A stretch of DNA of 64,000 bases from Inonotus obliquus (taxonomy: Eukaryota; Basidiomycota; Agaricomycetes; Hymenochaetales; Hymenochaetaceae). The notes under the pieces were generated by a model. That model was given only the letters and a program-made list of their open reading frames with translations, searched no databases and was not told where the DNA came from. Where the stretch lies: the NCBI GenBank assembly GCA_032164295.1, contig JAJHTX010000013.1, positions 1,054,001 through 1,118,000 on the forward strand, given 5' to 3'. Of the stretch, positions 10,825 through 22,578 are shown one piece after another (the first letter of the stretch is position 1; every line of letters begins with the position of its first letter). A program made the translations under genes and the position numbers.

Positions 10825-11410
10825 ATCATTCACTGCCTAGATATACGCTCGACATATCCATAACAGCTTTGCTTTTTGATATCATGACCCATGAGTATGC
10901 ATGTCAGCATCATGTCGTATGCAAACTTGCATACGGGGTCCAGGGGAGATGTGGGTGCAGAGCTGGTCAGTGGTGTGTACGCTCAACGCGCTCCTTCATC
11001 TTGACAGTGTTCGCTGAATGAAATGTGCGTGTTACTTGTGGATATGTATGCCTAGATCAGATAATGGTTGGATCACTGCTGTTATCTTGGGCAAATCACG
11101 GTCGCCTCATAAATACTAAAGGCCCATGGACCGACGTGGTCTTGTATCTCTCCGGATGACTTGGAAGCACGTCGTCGTTCGCTGGCAGCCTCTTCTCTTG
11201 ATACTTCCCGGGCGCGATACCACAGGACGCGAATCATTCTGCATTCTGACGCTGTACGGGAGTTCATAGAGACGCAACGACTGTCATGCCTGAGGCAGAT
11301 ATATTTCGTGAAAAGGCTCTTACTAGCAGTCCTGTAATGGGAGGATCGGAGGGACGACAAGATCGAGATGGAGTGCCCACTGTTTCTCATAACATCGAAG
11401 AAAGCACAAC
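10825..11410 (+). pseudogene. Defective TMT1-like methyltransferase, copy 3
   Basis: Contains the first-exon words (CTCGACATATCCATAACAG, TTTTTGATATCATGA) and last-exon words (CAGGACGCGAATCATTC, ACATCGAAGAAAGCACAAC) of the intact gene, with the exon 1-4 core absent. Frames are broken throughout. Together with 11411-11885 it forms the left arm of a large inverted repeat whose right arm is 14521-15635. Confidence 0.75.
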
Positions 11411-11784
11411 ACCACTCGACACACCTATCAGTTTCGAGTTTTCAGGGATGGATTCTTGTACGCTTTTTTTTACCAAGATCGCATTCTCATAAACTTCCCT
11501 TACAGATACCTTCAGAGTCCCATGCATATGGTACTTCTACCCCCCAGCTCGCTAGTTTCTGCCGTTAGCTTCTCTCAAGGACCTGGGTTGGAAGCATACG
11601 ATATATCCTGTGGGTCCGACTCATCCGAGTCAAGTCCCACTGTACTACAGGTTCGCCGCGGCGCTCTCAGGCTACCATCCGGAATGGAATAACGTTTTTC
11701 TTTTCTCGATAACTACGCTGCGAGTCCGAGTCCGAGTCCGAGTCCGTTTCAGCATCCTTCAATAACAAGTTGCGAGTAATACGG

Positions 11785-11885
11785 ATACGTATGGATATGG
11801 ATTACTAGGGTTGTTTGGCGAGTCTGGTTGTTTGGCGAGTGCGGGTTGATTGGTATTGCTGCGATACACGACCGAGTGCTACCAC
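11785..11885 (-). pseudogene. OYE gene fragment (left)
   Basis: The minus strand resembles the part of the OYE gene at 42700-44064 that encodes LGRAAQP...PYPYVSA, with shared words GCACTCGGTCGTG and CATATCCATACGTATC. Only about 100 bases of the gene are left and the frame is not maintained. Confidence 0.7.
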
Positions 11886-12514
11886 TGGCAAAGAAGAAAT
11901 GAAAACGAGATAGTGATCCCTAAGAGACGTAGCATGGAAGAAAGCTTATTCTGCTATCCGTTTTCATATCTTTGCGTCGGGATGAGGAATGAGAAACGAG
12001 GACGAGCGGGATAGCTTCTAGTACATACATACATAACCTTATTATCATGTGCTGAGTAAGTGGATTACCTAAAACAATTGACGACTGCCTCTGTCATCCT
12101 CCATCATCCATCCTTATTCTTGCATACCATTACCATCACCTCTTGTTTCGGCGTCGGGGAGCATCAGTCTGACAGCCTCAACGCTTTTTCCTTTATTATT
12201 TCTATTACTGTTGTTATCGCCGTATCACTCGGGTATACTTTATGTCGTTATGTCGCTATGCTTCTCTTAGTCAGTCGTGAATGACGTGCTCACGGGCAAC
12301 AGTTGGGGTTTTGGTTTTTATTTCTCACATGCTTTGTCAGGATGGACGGGATGGATGGGATATTGAGTAAGGAGGGTGACGTGGTTATGAGAGGTGTCTT
12401 TGGGTGCTTCGTGGGTATAAAACCGGTGAGAGCTGAGAACTCAGAACTAAACTCTCGAACTCTCTTACTTACTTGGTATCTTGCCTTCCCCTTTGCTACT
12501 GAAATTTCGGACCA
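11886..12514. other. OYE upstream region
   Basis: Intergenic sequence between the left OYE fragment and the intact OYE gene. Apart from the TATA box at 12416 I recognise nothing coding in it. Confidence 0.4.
12416..12422 (+). promoter_or_regulatory. TATA box of the left OYE gene
   Basis: TATAAAA about 93 bp upstream of the ATG at 12515. Confidence 0.6.
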
Positions 12515-14003
12515 ATGACTCACGCAACTTCAAATAAACTCTTCCAATCAATCCGTCTCGGGAACCTCAACCTTTCCCATCGAGTGGTCCTAGCACCACT
12601 AACACGTTTTCGAGCCGATGACGCACATGTACCGACGGATATTATGATAGACTACTATGCGCAACGGGCGAGTGTACCAGGTTCGCTTCTTATTTCGGAG
12701 GCTACGTTTATTGCTGCTAAGGCGGGTGGATATGATAACGTACCTGGGATTTGGAGTGATGAACAAGTCGTGGCGTGGAAGAAGGTCAGTGTGCTCTTAC
12801 TGCTTAGTCCTGAATTCAAGGGAAACGGAGATGCTTATGCTTATGATTTTGAACCTGCCTGCAGATAACGGACGCTGTTCATGCACAAGGCTCATACATC
12901 TTCATGCAACTCTGGCAACTCGGCCGAACAGCAAACCCAGAAATCCTTTCCCAGCCCGACAATCCCAAAAACCCAGGAGGTCCTCACCCATACATATCGG
13001 CATCCAACATCAAACTCCCCGACCGTCAAGACCCTCAATCTCCCTCACCCCGCCCTCTCACTCACCAAGAAATCCTAGAATACATCGAATTATTCGGTCA
13101 AGCTGCGTTTAACGCTGTTCATAGAGCCGGGTTTGATGGCGTGGAGATTCATGGAGCGCATGGATATCTTGTTGATCAGTTCTTGCATGATACGTCTAAT
13201 AAACGGACTGATCAGTGGGGTGGAAGTGTTGAGAATCGGACGAGGTTTGCGTTGGAGGTTGTTAAGAAGATTGTTAGCGTTGTTGGTGAAGAACGCACTG
13301 CTATTCGATTAAGTCCTTTCAATACAATGCAAGGTAAGCAACCAACTGTACAATACCCCCTCCCCGATATCTATCTTATTCCTTCCCTGAAAACTGAAAT
13401 TTAACTCGTGGGCATTTATAGTGGATAGGATGAAACACGTCCAACCAACATTCGCCTACCTTGTTAGTCAACTCCGAGATTCGTACCCGAAATTCTCCTA
13501 CATACACGTCGTCGAACCACGCATTGCGGGGATATTCGAACGTGACGTCCTAGCAGGAGAATCAAACGATTTCCTTCGAGCAATTTGGAAAGGCCCCCAT
13601 AGCGAGGAGAATGGATCTGTTTACCTTAGTGCGGGTGGGTACACGGCTGAGAATGCTTTGAAGGACGCGGAAGAGAAAGGGGATCTTATTGTTTTTGGAC
13701 GGTATTATATTTCCAACGTGAGTTTTTTTCTTCTTTCGTACTTCGATACTCGAATAGCGAGTCGCTGAGAACTGAACTGACTTGACTCTCGACTTCCATC
13801 CGTGCATATAGCCCGATCTCCCAGCAAGGATAAAGAAAAATATCCCTTTCACACCATACGATCGGAAAACGTTTTACGCATCTAAAGTCCCAGAGGAAGG
13901 ATATCTTGGTTATGCATTTGGAGATCCGGAGACGGAGGAGTTGTATAAGGCGAAGCAAGAGGAACGAGATCGTATTCGTGTCGCTGTCGCTGCGAAAATA
14001 TAG
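12515..14003 (+). CDS. Old yellow enzyme family NADPH flavin oxidoreductase (ene-reductase)
   Basis: Four exons: 12515-12784, 12865-13333, 13422-13717, 13812-14003; 408 residues, normal for the family. OYE enzymes bind FMN in a TIM barrel and reduce activated C=C bonds of enones and similar compounds with NADPH. Visible signatures are APLTRFRADD and YYAQRAS near the N-terminus, the substrate-binding and proton-handling pair His186/His189 in VEIHGAHGYL, the NKRTDQWGGS(V)ENR block after it, and the FGRYYISNPDLPARI segment near the end. No signal peptide; cytosolic. Intron positions and phases (0, 1, 0) match the OYE gene at 42700-44064, so the two are paralogues. The gene is flanked on both sides by ~1.1 kb inverted repeats that each contain an OYE fragment. 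Its physiological substrate cannot be read from sequence. Confidence 0.93.
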
Positions 14004-14520
14004 TTTCCTATGGACGACCACTTGTGTCAGCGTGTCTCGTCTTGTTGGGTTGGACTGGACTGGACTGGATTAGAAGGATCGGAGTTGTTTAGAGATTTAG
14101 AGATTACAAGGATTTAGACGTTTTGTTGTTTTGCTATTTGCTATCGATCGGAAAGAAGACTGTACTAATATTTTAGACTCAAGCAATTTTTGCTATTACC
14201 TACCTATTCCACTTTACCGGTACTAGGCCAGTGGTTTTGCGCTTATTGACAATGACTCGGAGGATGTTTAGTATAGTAGATCTTTGTGTAGTAGTTTCGT
14301 AGATGAAGACACGACTTCGGAAGATGTGAAGGCATGAAGCAGAAAGCAGATCCAGTCCAGATCAATATTGGTATGTGTGTTATGATCCAGCCAAAACAAC
14401 AAGTTGTCGTATGTACTCGTACTCGCCTTTCATCTTTTATTACTGTTCGTCCTCAGTTTGTTTGTCGTTCTGACTCACAAGGCACAAAGAGGTATAACGT
14501 TATGTTATGTAACTCCTTAG
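14004..14520. other. OYE downstream flank
   Basis: Transcription terminator and 3' untranslated s equence are expected here. No further gene recognised. Confidence 0.35.
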
Positions 14521-14640
14521 CAGTGGTGCACTCGGTCGTGCATCACAACAATATCAATCAACCCACACTCACCTCACAACCAGACTCGCCAAAGAACCAT
14601 GGTGGTCCATATCCATACGTATCCGCATGCCGCATTCCAT
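14521..14640 (+). pseudogene. OYE gene fragment (right)
   Basis: The plus strand encodes a short in-frame OYE-like run around SQPDSPKNHGGPYPYVSA preceded by a degraded GALGRA-like stretch, then stops. It mirrors the fragment at 11785-11885 and resembles the OYE gene at 42700-44064 more than the adjacent one at 12515. Confidence 0.75.
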
Positions 14641-15014
14641 ATATTACTCGCAACTTGTAATCGAAGAATGCTGAAACGGACACGGACTCGGGCTCGCAGG
14701 CCAGCGTAGTTATCGAGAAAAGAAAAACGTTATTCCATTCCGGATGGTAGCCTGAGAGCGCCGCGGCGAACCTGTAGTACAGAGGAACTTGACTCGCATG
14801 AGTCGGACCCACAGGATATATCGTATGCTTCCAACCCAGGTCCTTGAGAGAAGCCAATGGCAGAAACTAGCGACCTGCGTGATAGAAGTACCATATGCGT
14901 AGGACTCTGAAGGTATCTGTACAAGAAGATAAGTGAGAATGTGATCTTGGTAATAATAAAGCGTACAAGAATCCATTCCTGAAAACTCGAAACTCGAAAC
15001 TGACAGGTGGGTCG

Positions 15015-15635
15015 AGTGGTGTTATGCTTTCTTCGCCGATATGAGCCTTCTCGATCTTGTCGTGGTTTCCATGCCATTGTCATTCCAGGACTGCTGGTAA
15101 AAGCATTTTGCCTTTTACGACCCTGTCGTTGTCATTCCCGGACTGCTGGTAATCCAAGCCTTTTCATGGTATACGTCTGCCCCAGGAATGGCAGCCTTTA
15201 GCGTCTTTATGAACTCCCGTACAGCGTGTCAGCGTCTCCGTCAGAATGTTTTGCGTCCTCGGGATATCGCACCTGGGAAGTATCGAGAGAAGAGGCTGAA
15301 CGACGATGTGCTTCGAAATCATCCTCGAGACACGCCAGATCACTGGCAATATATTTCCACGTTGCTTGCGTGATGGACCATCCATGAGCGACCGTGATTC
15401 ACCCAATGGTAGCAATCTAACCATTGATTGATCTAGACGTACATACCAACAGGTATCTTGAACCTTTCATTCAGCAAATACTATCAAGAAAGGGCCGCAT
15501 TGAGAGTACACACCACTGAACAGTTCTACACCCATTTCCTCCTTGAACCTCGTTTGCAAGTTTGCATATCCATAGTCATGATATCGAAAAGTAAAGTTGG
15601 AAAGTTGTTATGGATATGCCGAACGCGATGGCACG
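15015..15635 (-). pseudogene. Defective TMT1-like methyltransferase, copy 4
   Basis: On the minus strand, first-exon words (CATATCCATAACAACTTTCC, TTTCGATATCATGAC) precede last-exon words (GATATCCCGAGGACGC, GGCGAAGAAAGCATAAC). The SAM-binding core is missing. Within the last-exon part a segment of roughly 55 bases starting TTACCAGCAGTCC occurs twice in tandem, a private change of this copy. Confidence 0.75.
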
Positions 15636-15639
15636 TATT

Positions 15640-18600
15640 GTATATCTAGACATTGGATGGCAATTCATCGAGCGCATTAATCAGTGTCGGCACAGCGGGC
15701 AATTATCCATTCCAAATGGGTCGAAAATAACACTTGACCTACCAATCGATATTCGAAATATCGTCACGTGTCAAGTATGGTTGATATTTGTTTGATATTC
15801 AAGAATCAAGTTGGTATTTGAAACCTCGGCACCAAAAAAATCGTGCTGGTCGCATCCAATATTGCTGTTGCACTGATGTTAAAAACTGCTAGCTAGAGAT
15901 GTCTTGTCTTGGTTTGTTTCCGGCAGTACTAGGGACGAAGTCGGCGAGGTAAGTATTGAATACCCAAAACAAGTATCCCCGTAAGATCGCCAGCCCGTTT
16001 CCCTCGGCCTGTCAAGCGTCATTGAGCAAATCTCTAGAGTCCACTGGTATACAGTACCTCTATAGTGGCGGCATGCCTGTTTCAGAGCGCAACCACAGCC
16101 GCTCGTCGGGCCGCAGTATCCCAATTCGACGATATGACGACTCCGGTATGATCGGTGAGTATAACACAGGAGTATCACGCACGGACGTCGGAGCGGATGA
16201 TGACCCTGAAGACGCTGCCACAAGTCAAACGTGGTATAAGCATTTCAACAATGCCCTTCAAGTGCCTAACAAATTGACGACTTCTTGCATTACATCGGGT
16301 CAGCCAGCTGTTTGAAAGGTCCGCCCGCAGTAGAGTGGCCAAGTGCCACTGAATATGTCCGCACGGATCTCAAGGTCTGAGATTACGAGTTCACCGTCTC
16401 CTATCACATTTGGCGTCACTATGAGCCGAGATTTTAGCTTCAGGTTAGATGTGAGCAGGGACTGAGAGGGTTCACCGCGTGAGGAGCGTCGCAGCGGAGT
16501 TTAGATATTTCAAGTGATGGCACGTGATGATCGTCGCGAAGCTTGGCAGCTTTGGGTTACGGGCGGACTGAAACTCACTCTTTCCCACAACACTGGGAGG
16601 CTTGTCTTCCCTCAGCGCATTGGTTTCAGCCTTCAATGTCCCATGCCATCCTTCAGGCGGTCATGTCAGCCGAAATGAATCCCGACTCAGACTCAGCGAA
16701 AACCTTGTCTAACTACATATAACTTGAAACTTTTCGCTCGTTGTTCAGTTCCGCAGTCCTATTCGGGTTTCTTTCATAAGACTAGCACGTCCTGTATCTA
16801 CTGAACAGAGGTACGGACGTTGGTCCTCTCTTCACGGACGCGATGACAGGTATTTTTTGCAACCAGTATTTCAGAAAGTAAAATTTCCTGCACTCGGGTG
16901 GAAGAGACCCATGTTCCTACCTAGGATCATTAATTCCTTACTCGGCCTACGGGGAGGGAAACGCCGTAATGCCTTAGCTGCTCTGGTACTGACTCGTATC
17001 TGCTATCACGTCACAACACTCAACTCGTGACTATAAACCCTCGGGTTGACAATATATCACTGTCCCAAAGATACCAACTGTTATACAAAGACTTTCCGCG
17101 CTCGTAAGCTACCTTCTCGAACCATTTCCCAATCCTCTGCTCCATCGGAGAGATGCTAACGCTCGATCTCGTAACTCGACAACGGAGGTTAACTCCTGCA
17201 AGAGTCAGAAGATTTATTGTTTCGTCGCTACCAGACCGACAGTCAAGTGAGTCCGGCTCGTTGCTTGTTCAACGCTATATGGAGCTAATAGTCACTCTAC
17301 ATGTTAGAGAAACGAGCAAATCTTTGCCAGACGCCAACATCTTTCATGTCATGTGAATAATTATTCAGAAGCATGCTCTATGTCATCTCGCCTTGGTCCC
17401 CGCCGTGCTGTAGCGTGAATCCCTAGAATCACGCCGGAAGCACCAGAAGGCTATCTTGTATATTGGTATCCAACGGCTGACCCTAAAGAATATACAGTTT
17501 CCCGGTTACGTAACTTATAGTCGGCTGGTACGGGCTTCCTGCCCGCCCACGCCCAGCAACAGGCCAGATCCGCGGCGACAAAGTATTTTTCCTGTGAACG
17601 TACCCAAAGGCGACTATACCGTGAGGCACCAAGCAACCCCATACGTGACACTTGTAGCACACGTTTCGTCTTCATTAACTCGTGTCATCTTAACTTCTGC
17701 ACGGGATCACTGCAAAGGTGAGGTCTCACCGCTTCATGTGCACTGTATTTTTTTCTCTCTCTCGGTCTTCCATAGCCCATAAAGCATATGCATATACAAC
17801 TACTTGGTCTCACACTGAACACGGATCACGCGGACACTATCGTTTTCGCCGAACAAAAAGATAGAGAACAAGGACCAGGGACTATTGTGACGGCTGTGCA
17901 CTCGCATTGTGGGCTAAGGCTAAAGTCCGTCTGCGACTCTATTGAGTAGCCGCTCGGTGGATCATGGAGATTAGCCCCGAAGTGGTATTCAAGTGATTTC
18001 TTGGGCCCAGAGACATCCCGGACCTTTGGTGACCCTGAGGGAGTGAAGCAGAGAGAGATGGATTTCATCTAGTAATCCATGAGCGGTATCATGGGAGTGC
18101 GGGAACATCAACTTCTCCCGAAAGCTCACCAAGCATGGACCCATACGATACCATATTTCTCTGATTCATCACTGATCATCCATCATCCAAACCTACTTTC
18201 CAAACTCGCACTAGTCCGTCTGTCACTATTCTTCTCTCTTCCCGCCGTTCGAGCTTATCATGCGTCTTTGTTGAATTAACGATACGCTCAACACTTCAAG
18301 CCAACTTCTTTCTATACAGTTGGAAAAAAAATGATGATGATGATCTTTTTCTTACTTCGTTGCGGTTGCGAACGTTCGAGTTTGGAGATCCGAGATAAAG
18401 CCCGTTGGTTTTAGGACGTGGAGACAATGGTTACATCGCCCAGTCACGGTATCCATCAGTAGTGATTCCCTCCATCTCATACATCTCATATGACCATATG
18501 CTCTATGCCCATCGAGCGCTCTATAAGATCTGATTCTGCTTACAAGTAATACAAGGTAAGACGAGGTAAGCCGGAGTATTTTCCCTTTGTACCCGAATTG

Positions 18601-20333
18601 TCCGTTGTCTCTTTTCGTCAGAATATTGCGAATCCGGGCCGCCGGACCCAACTTTTTCTTCTGAGAAGACCTACTTGCCTTCGAAGTTCGAAAGCTTTTG
18701 ATGTATGATCCTGATCTCTCAGAAAGTGAAACAAAGAAACTATTGCAATCTATGCAATCTATGCTACCTATATCATCCACTGTTTGTACTTGAATGTAAA
18801 CCGGAGAAATCATTCGAACCACTTTTCAGTTCTCCCATCAAAAGAGAAATCACGCAGGCTCGTCCGGTGTCTGCATGCTTTACTAACACTTCCATGACTC
18901 TCACCCAAGCAGAAAATAAGACTGAGAATTGCGAACTGAGGGTCGACAACCAAGAACTCGTCCACCCTAAACGCCGAGTTCAGGTCTGATGCCTGCAGCC
19001 TGAAGACCGTTGCTTTGTGATACGACATTAACCTAGATTAACCTCCATTTCCATTTACTCCTTGCGTCCTTACGTCGAGTGTCTAATGTGCTTTGATCAA
19101 AATCCGGACGCCGGTGAGCAGCTTGCCAGGCTATCTATCTATCTATCGTCCGTCCGACCCGTTCCTCCATCTCTGAATAACTTCAGGATATCCGAACATC
19201 TCATATCTCCCCCTCCACACCAGCCTCTCCGCCTTGTTCTTTTGTTCTAGCATAGCAACCAGATCGGACTAACAGACCAAAGAATAATATAAGATTTAGA
19301 ATAGACTGCCTTGAAACAATATAAATTTCTCCGTTGTTCCATCAGGCATCAGAGAGAAGGAGCTGCGACCCTGACTTCCCAGAGATTCGAGAATGTCTTC
19401 CCAAAGAAGGATGAAAGTAGATGAAAGCTCATGATGGAGTGGGTATAGGTGAGATGGAAGACGTGAGATGGAAGATGGGGGAAAGAGGGAGAAAAGAGAA
19501 ATCTGGACTCCGAACTTGAACCCATTACCATCACTGGCAGGTCCACTTACTGTAACACTCATCACAAACGGGAACCCGGGTAAATCTCTCAAAATCAGAG
19601 GTAAATGGATAACGTATTCGTATTCACTTTCTTCCTATCTTACAATTTCGGAGGATTGTAAATTGTATCTGTTTGTGTGTATGTACTATATATGCGATTA
19701 ATACATAGGAACATTGGAACGTGTAAGGACAATTGAAAGAGTGATTACGTTACGTTAAATGTTATACGAGCAAAGACGCAGGTTCAACTAGCGAATGATT
19801 GGGGTATATTGTATGTTGGATGCCTTTCACGAAGCGACTAGGACGAGGGATGGAGTTGAGGGGGTGTAGTATGAAAAGAGGGGGGGGTAAATATGACTGA
19901 TGAATTAGGAGTATTAAGTAGTGGAGGAATATTCTAGATGCACAGATGAAATAACGAGAGCCTTAATGACCGTGATAGAGAGGAGAGATGAAAGAGAGCT
20001 ATGCACATTAGTGAATAATGATACTTAATTTTGAGAATCAATAATGAGAGGGAAGGAGATAATGTCGTGAAAAATAAAAACAAAAGAACGTGAAGAGAGA
20101 CAGAGAGAATGATACAAAAATGCTGTTTGTTTGAACTGTTCTTGAATGTGATAGGAGAGCTCGGAGGGGAGGACCCTAATCGCGGGTATTGGTATTAGAC
20201 GTAAATGATATTTGGCGTTAGCGTTTCGTGACGATTCCTTTCGACGTCCAACATCCGACGTCGACCCCGTAGTTAGAAGAGCGAGTGGCGCGTGATGCGT
20301 CCCATCGGTCATGCGCGTGCGCTGCTCCAAGCT
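15640..20333. other. Gene-poor stretch
   Basis: About 4.7 kb in which no frame forms a convincing exon chain or shows a known motif. The longest frames (119 residues at 15956-16315 plus, 156 residues at 18352-18822 minus) have no recognisable family and no consistent splice neighbours. The last kilobase is probably the 3' flank of the Zn2Cys6 gene. Confidence 0.45.
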
Positions 20334-22578
20334 TCAACAAGCCCAGGCAGGTGATTGAGTCCTCGAGTGCGAGTGTAAAGCGGGAGAATTCGTCATCTGT
20401 TGGAAATATCCACTTAATCCACTTCCAACAACTACTTGAGGCTGAGGTTGAGCGAGGGGTGATTGTCCCAATAGTGGCGATGAGCGCCATGAACGATCTA
20501 ATCCCCCTCCCCCTCCCCCTACTCCTCCGCACCCATCCAGGGATACCGATACCACACCATGTTGCATGTACGGAGAAGGTGCAGCCGAAGGTACCGATAC
20601 CGAATTTGCAGTTGAAGGTCTCGAAATACACGCACTCGTGTACCCACTCATCGCATTACTACCTCCATCTAACGATACCTCACCACTACCACCACCACCA
20701 CCGCAGGCGGAAGTACGGCCAAGCTGGAACGAGAACGGAGAAAATCCAAGAGGGGGATACTCATAGTCATTCGACCCTGATCCTGATCCGCTATTCGAAC
20801 TTGCAGGGCGATGATGCATAAACTGATGCCCATGACCATTGATCGATGCGTTCGTCCCTCCTGAAGCCCCCGTACCACCACCACCATACGACCCAGCCGT
20901 AGACGGTCTCGAGCTAGTAGCAGGTGTACGACGAATAGCATGAGAAAACGATGAGAGTGAACTAGCTGCGGTTGAAGGACGCGATGCCGATGATGTACTC
21001 CCAGCGCTAATGTTCGGGATGATCGACGATACACCGCTCGAGGGTGAAAACCCAAGAAAGCCGGAGGATGAAGCTTGAGTCCCCCCTGGCGCCCGGGCGG
21101 GATGCGGATAAAGAAAGTCGCCTGGCGTCGACGGCCTCGTGTTTGCCCCAAGTTGGTTGAGCGACAATCCCAGCGCTCCATTGCTGCTAGCGCTGGAAGA
21201 CTGGTTATGATAGTGGTGTTCCTGGCGCGAGTTGTGGTGTACGTATTGTTGTCCATCGGTGATGTCTGCCATGCTGTTTCAAGAAATAGCGAATTGCAAA
21301 TTCGGAGAGGCACCAAGGTGTTGGAGACGGTCAAATCCAAATTAGACAGATAATTCAAATACGATGAAATCTAGAGACGACGTTTACCTGTGACGACGAA
21401 TCTCATTCGTTGATGATTCAAGACTAGGTACGAGATGAGGTTCACTAGATTCAAATTCCGATGGGGAGAGGAAACAAGAGAACAAGATCAGTCAACCGGA
21501 TCGTGAACGGCGGAGAAAAGAAAGGGGTATAGGCAAAGCCGTTGTCAAGCAAAAACCCTAACGCACCTGTATCGACGGTCGTTGTTCAAGCTGTTCCCTA
21601 CATGCAACATGTTTGGGTCCGTAAATGCTAGCGAGGATGCACAGGATGCGCCTTCCTGGTCGTAGATTTCGGGAGATGGCGCCTCCGATCTGAAAGCCGC
21701 ATGAGGCGTCGCGTCAGGGTGTGTTGTATCCGTCGGCGATACAGATGACGTCCCTGCTTCGCTTGTGGTAGCGGAATCGGCTTGATCAGCAGGAGTGCGA
21801 CCCCCCTTGCGAGAAGGGCCCTTCTTCTTGGGCGGCGGGACTTCAGGCCAAGTGCACTATTCAATTGAATGACCGCCAACGTTTCGTATTATGTGACAGC
21901 ATGAAATAAATAGATTGGAAGTCAGCTCAACATGCCGAGCGCACAATAGAGTGCAAACTAGAAGGTTGCGCGAGCGGAAGCACGACCCAATGAGAACGAG
22001 TTGGCAGGGAAATGAAGTAGACACCGGAGAACCGAGAACGCAAATATAAAACAAAAAGTGACTTACGCTGAGTTGAGAATTACTGCAACGCTGGCAAGTC
22101 GGCTTTGTTTCATCGCACTGTAACAAACAAATGAGATCACTGATTTCAACGAGATAAAACGGTGTTCAAGAGGCAGGTTGTAGAATGAGGCCGAGGTATT
22201 CGGGCGGCGCACGAAAAACCACACCAACGATTCAAAACGAAAGCGATAGTGGCTCAGTTACAAACCTTGACTTTCTTCTTCCTGCAGGTTAAGCAACCGG
22301 TCTTACTGCGCGTGTATTTCGGGCGTCTACGTTCAGTCTTGAGAGTACGCTCTGGGTATGAGGAAGGACCGTATTGTGCGTAAGGCGTTGAATAGTATTG
22401 AGGTAGGTAATGCATCTGCTGCTGGTTTGCAGCATACATGACTGGACTGTGAAAAATGTCAGAAAAGTTAAGCCACAATTGCGGGGGTGTCCGAGATTCG
22501 GACTCGCGACCAGCCGCGAAGGGAGGAGAGGAGGGATGGAAGGAGAGGAAAGACGTACTGAGGTAAAGCTTGTGCCAT
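20334..22578 (-). CDS. Zn2Cys6 fungal transcription factor, 512 aa
   Basis: Six exons on the minus strand: 22559-22578, 22266-22446, 22067-22117, 21567-21856, 21388-21444, 20334-21273. The binuclear zinc cluster is built from three exons: Cys58 and Cys61 (TGCLTCRKKKVK), Cys68, Cys75 and Cys78 (CDETKPTCQRC), and Cys85 (CTWPEVPPPKKK), followed by a basic stretch. This is the DNA-binding domain of Gal4-type regulators. The remaining 400 residues are low-complexity, rich in Ser, Gly, Pro and His, with repeated SRPSTA motifs and a Gly run, and show no middle homology domain. The first exon is only 20 nt. Nuclear; target genes unknown. It stands alone, with gene-poor DNA on both sides, so the context gives no pathway. 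Confidence 0.86.

Larger units (their letters stand above)
10825..11885. repeat. Left arm of ~1.1 kb inverted repeat flanking the OYE gene
   Basis: The arm holds methyltransferase remnant 3, a spacer and an OYE fragment. Reverse-complemented, it aligns with 14521-15635. Between 11640 and 11725 the two arms are almost identical over about 75 bases, although other parts have diverged clearly. This suggests a recent exchange of sequence between the arms. Confidence 0.7.
14521..15635. repeat. Right arm of ~1.1 kb inverted repeat flanking the OYE gene
   Basis: Reverse complement of 10825-11885: OYE fragment, spacer, methyltransferase remnant. The spacer at 14700-14860 is the near-identical part. 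Confidence 0.7.

Noticed and set aside
15956..16315. 119-residue plus frame
   Set aside because: An overlapping minus frame of nearly equal length exists, and neither has motifs, a promoter or exon partners.
20669..21358. 229-residue frame opposite or beside the Zn2Cys6 gene
   Set aside because: It is an alternative frame over the last exon of the zinc-cluster gene; the reading frame joined by splice phase to the Cys6 cluster is the other one.
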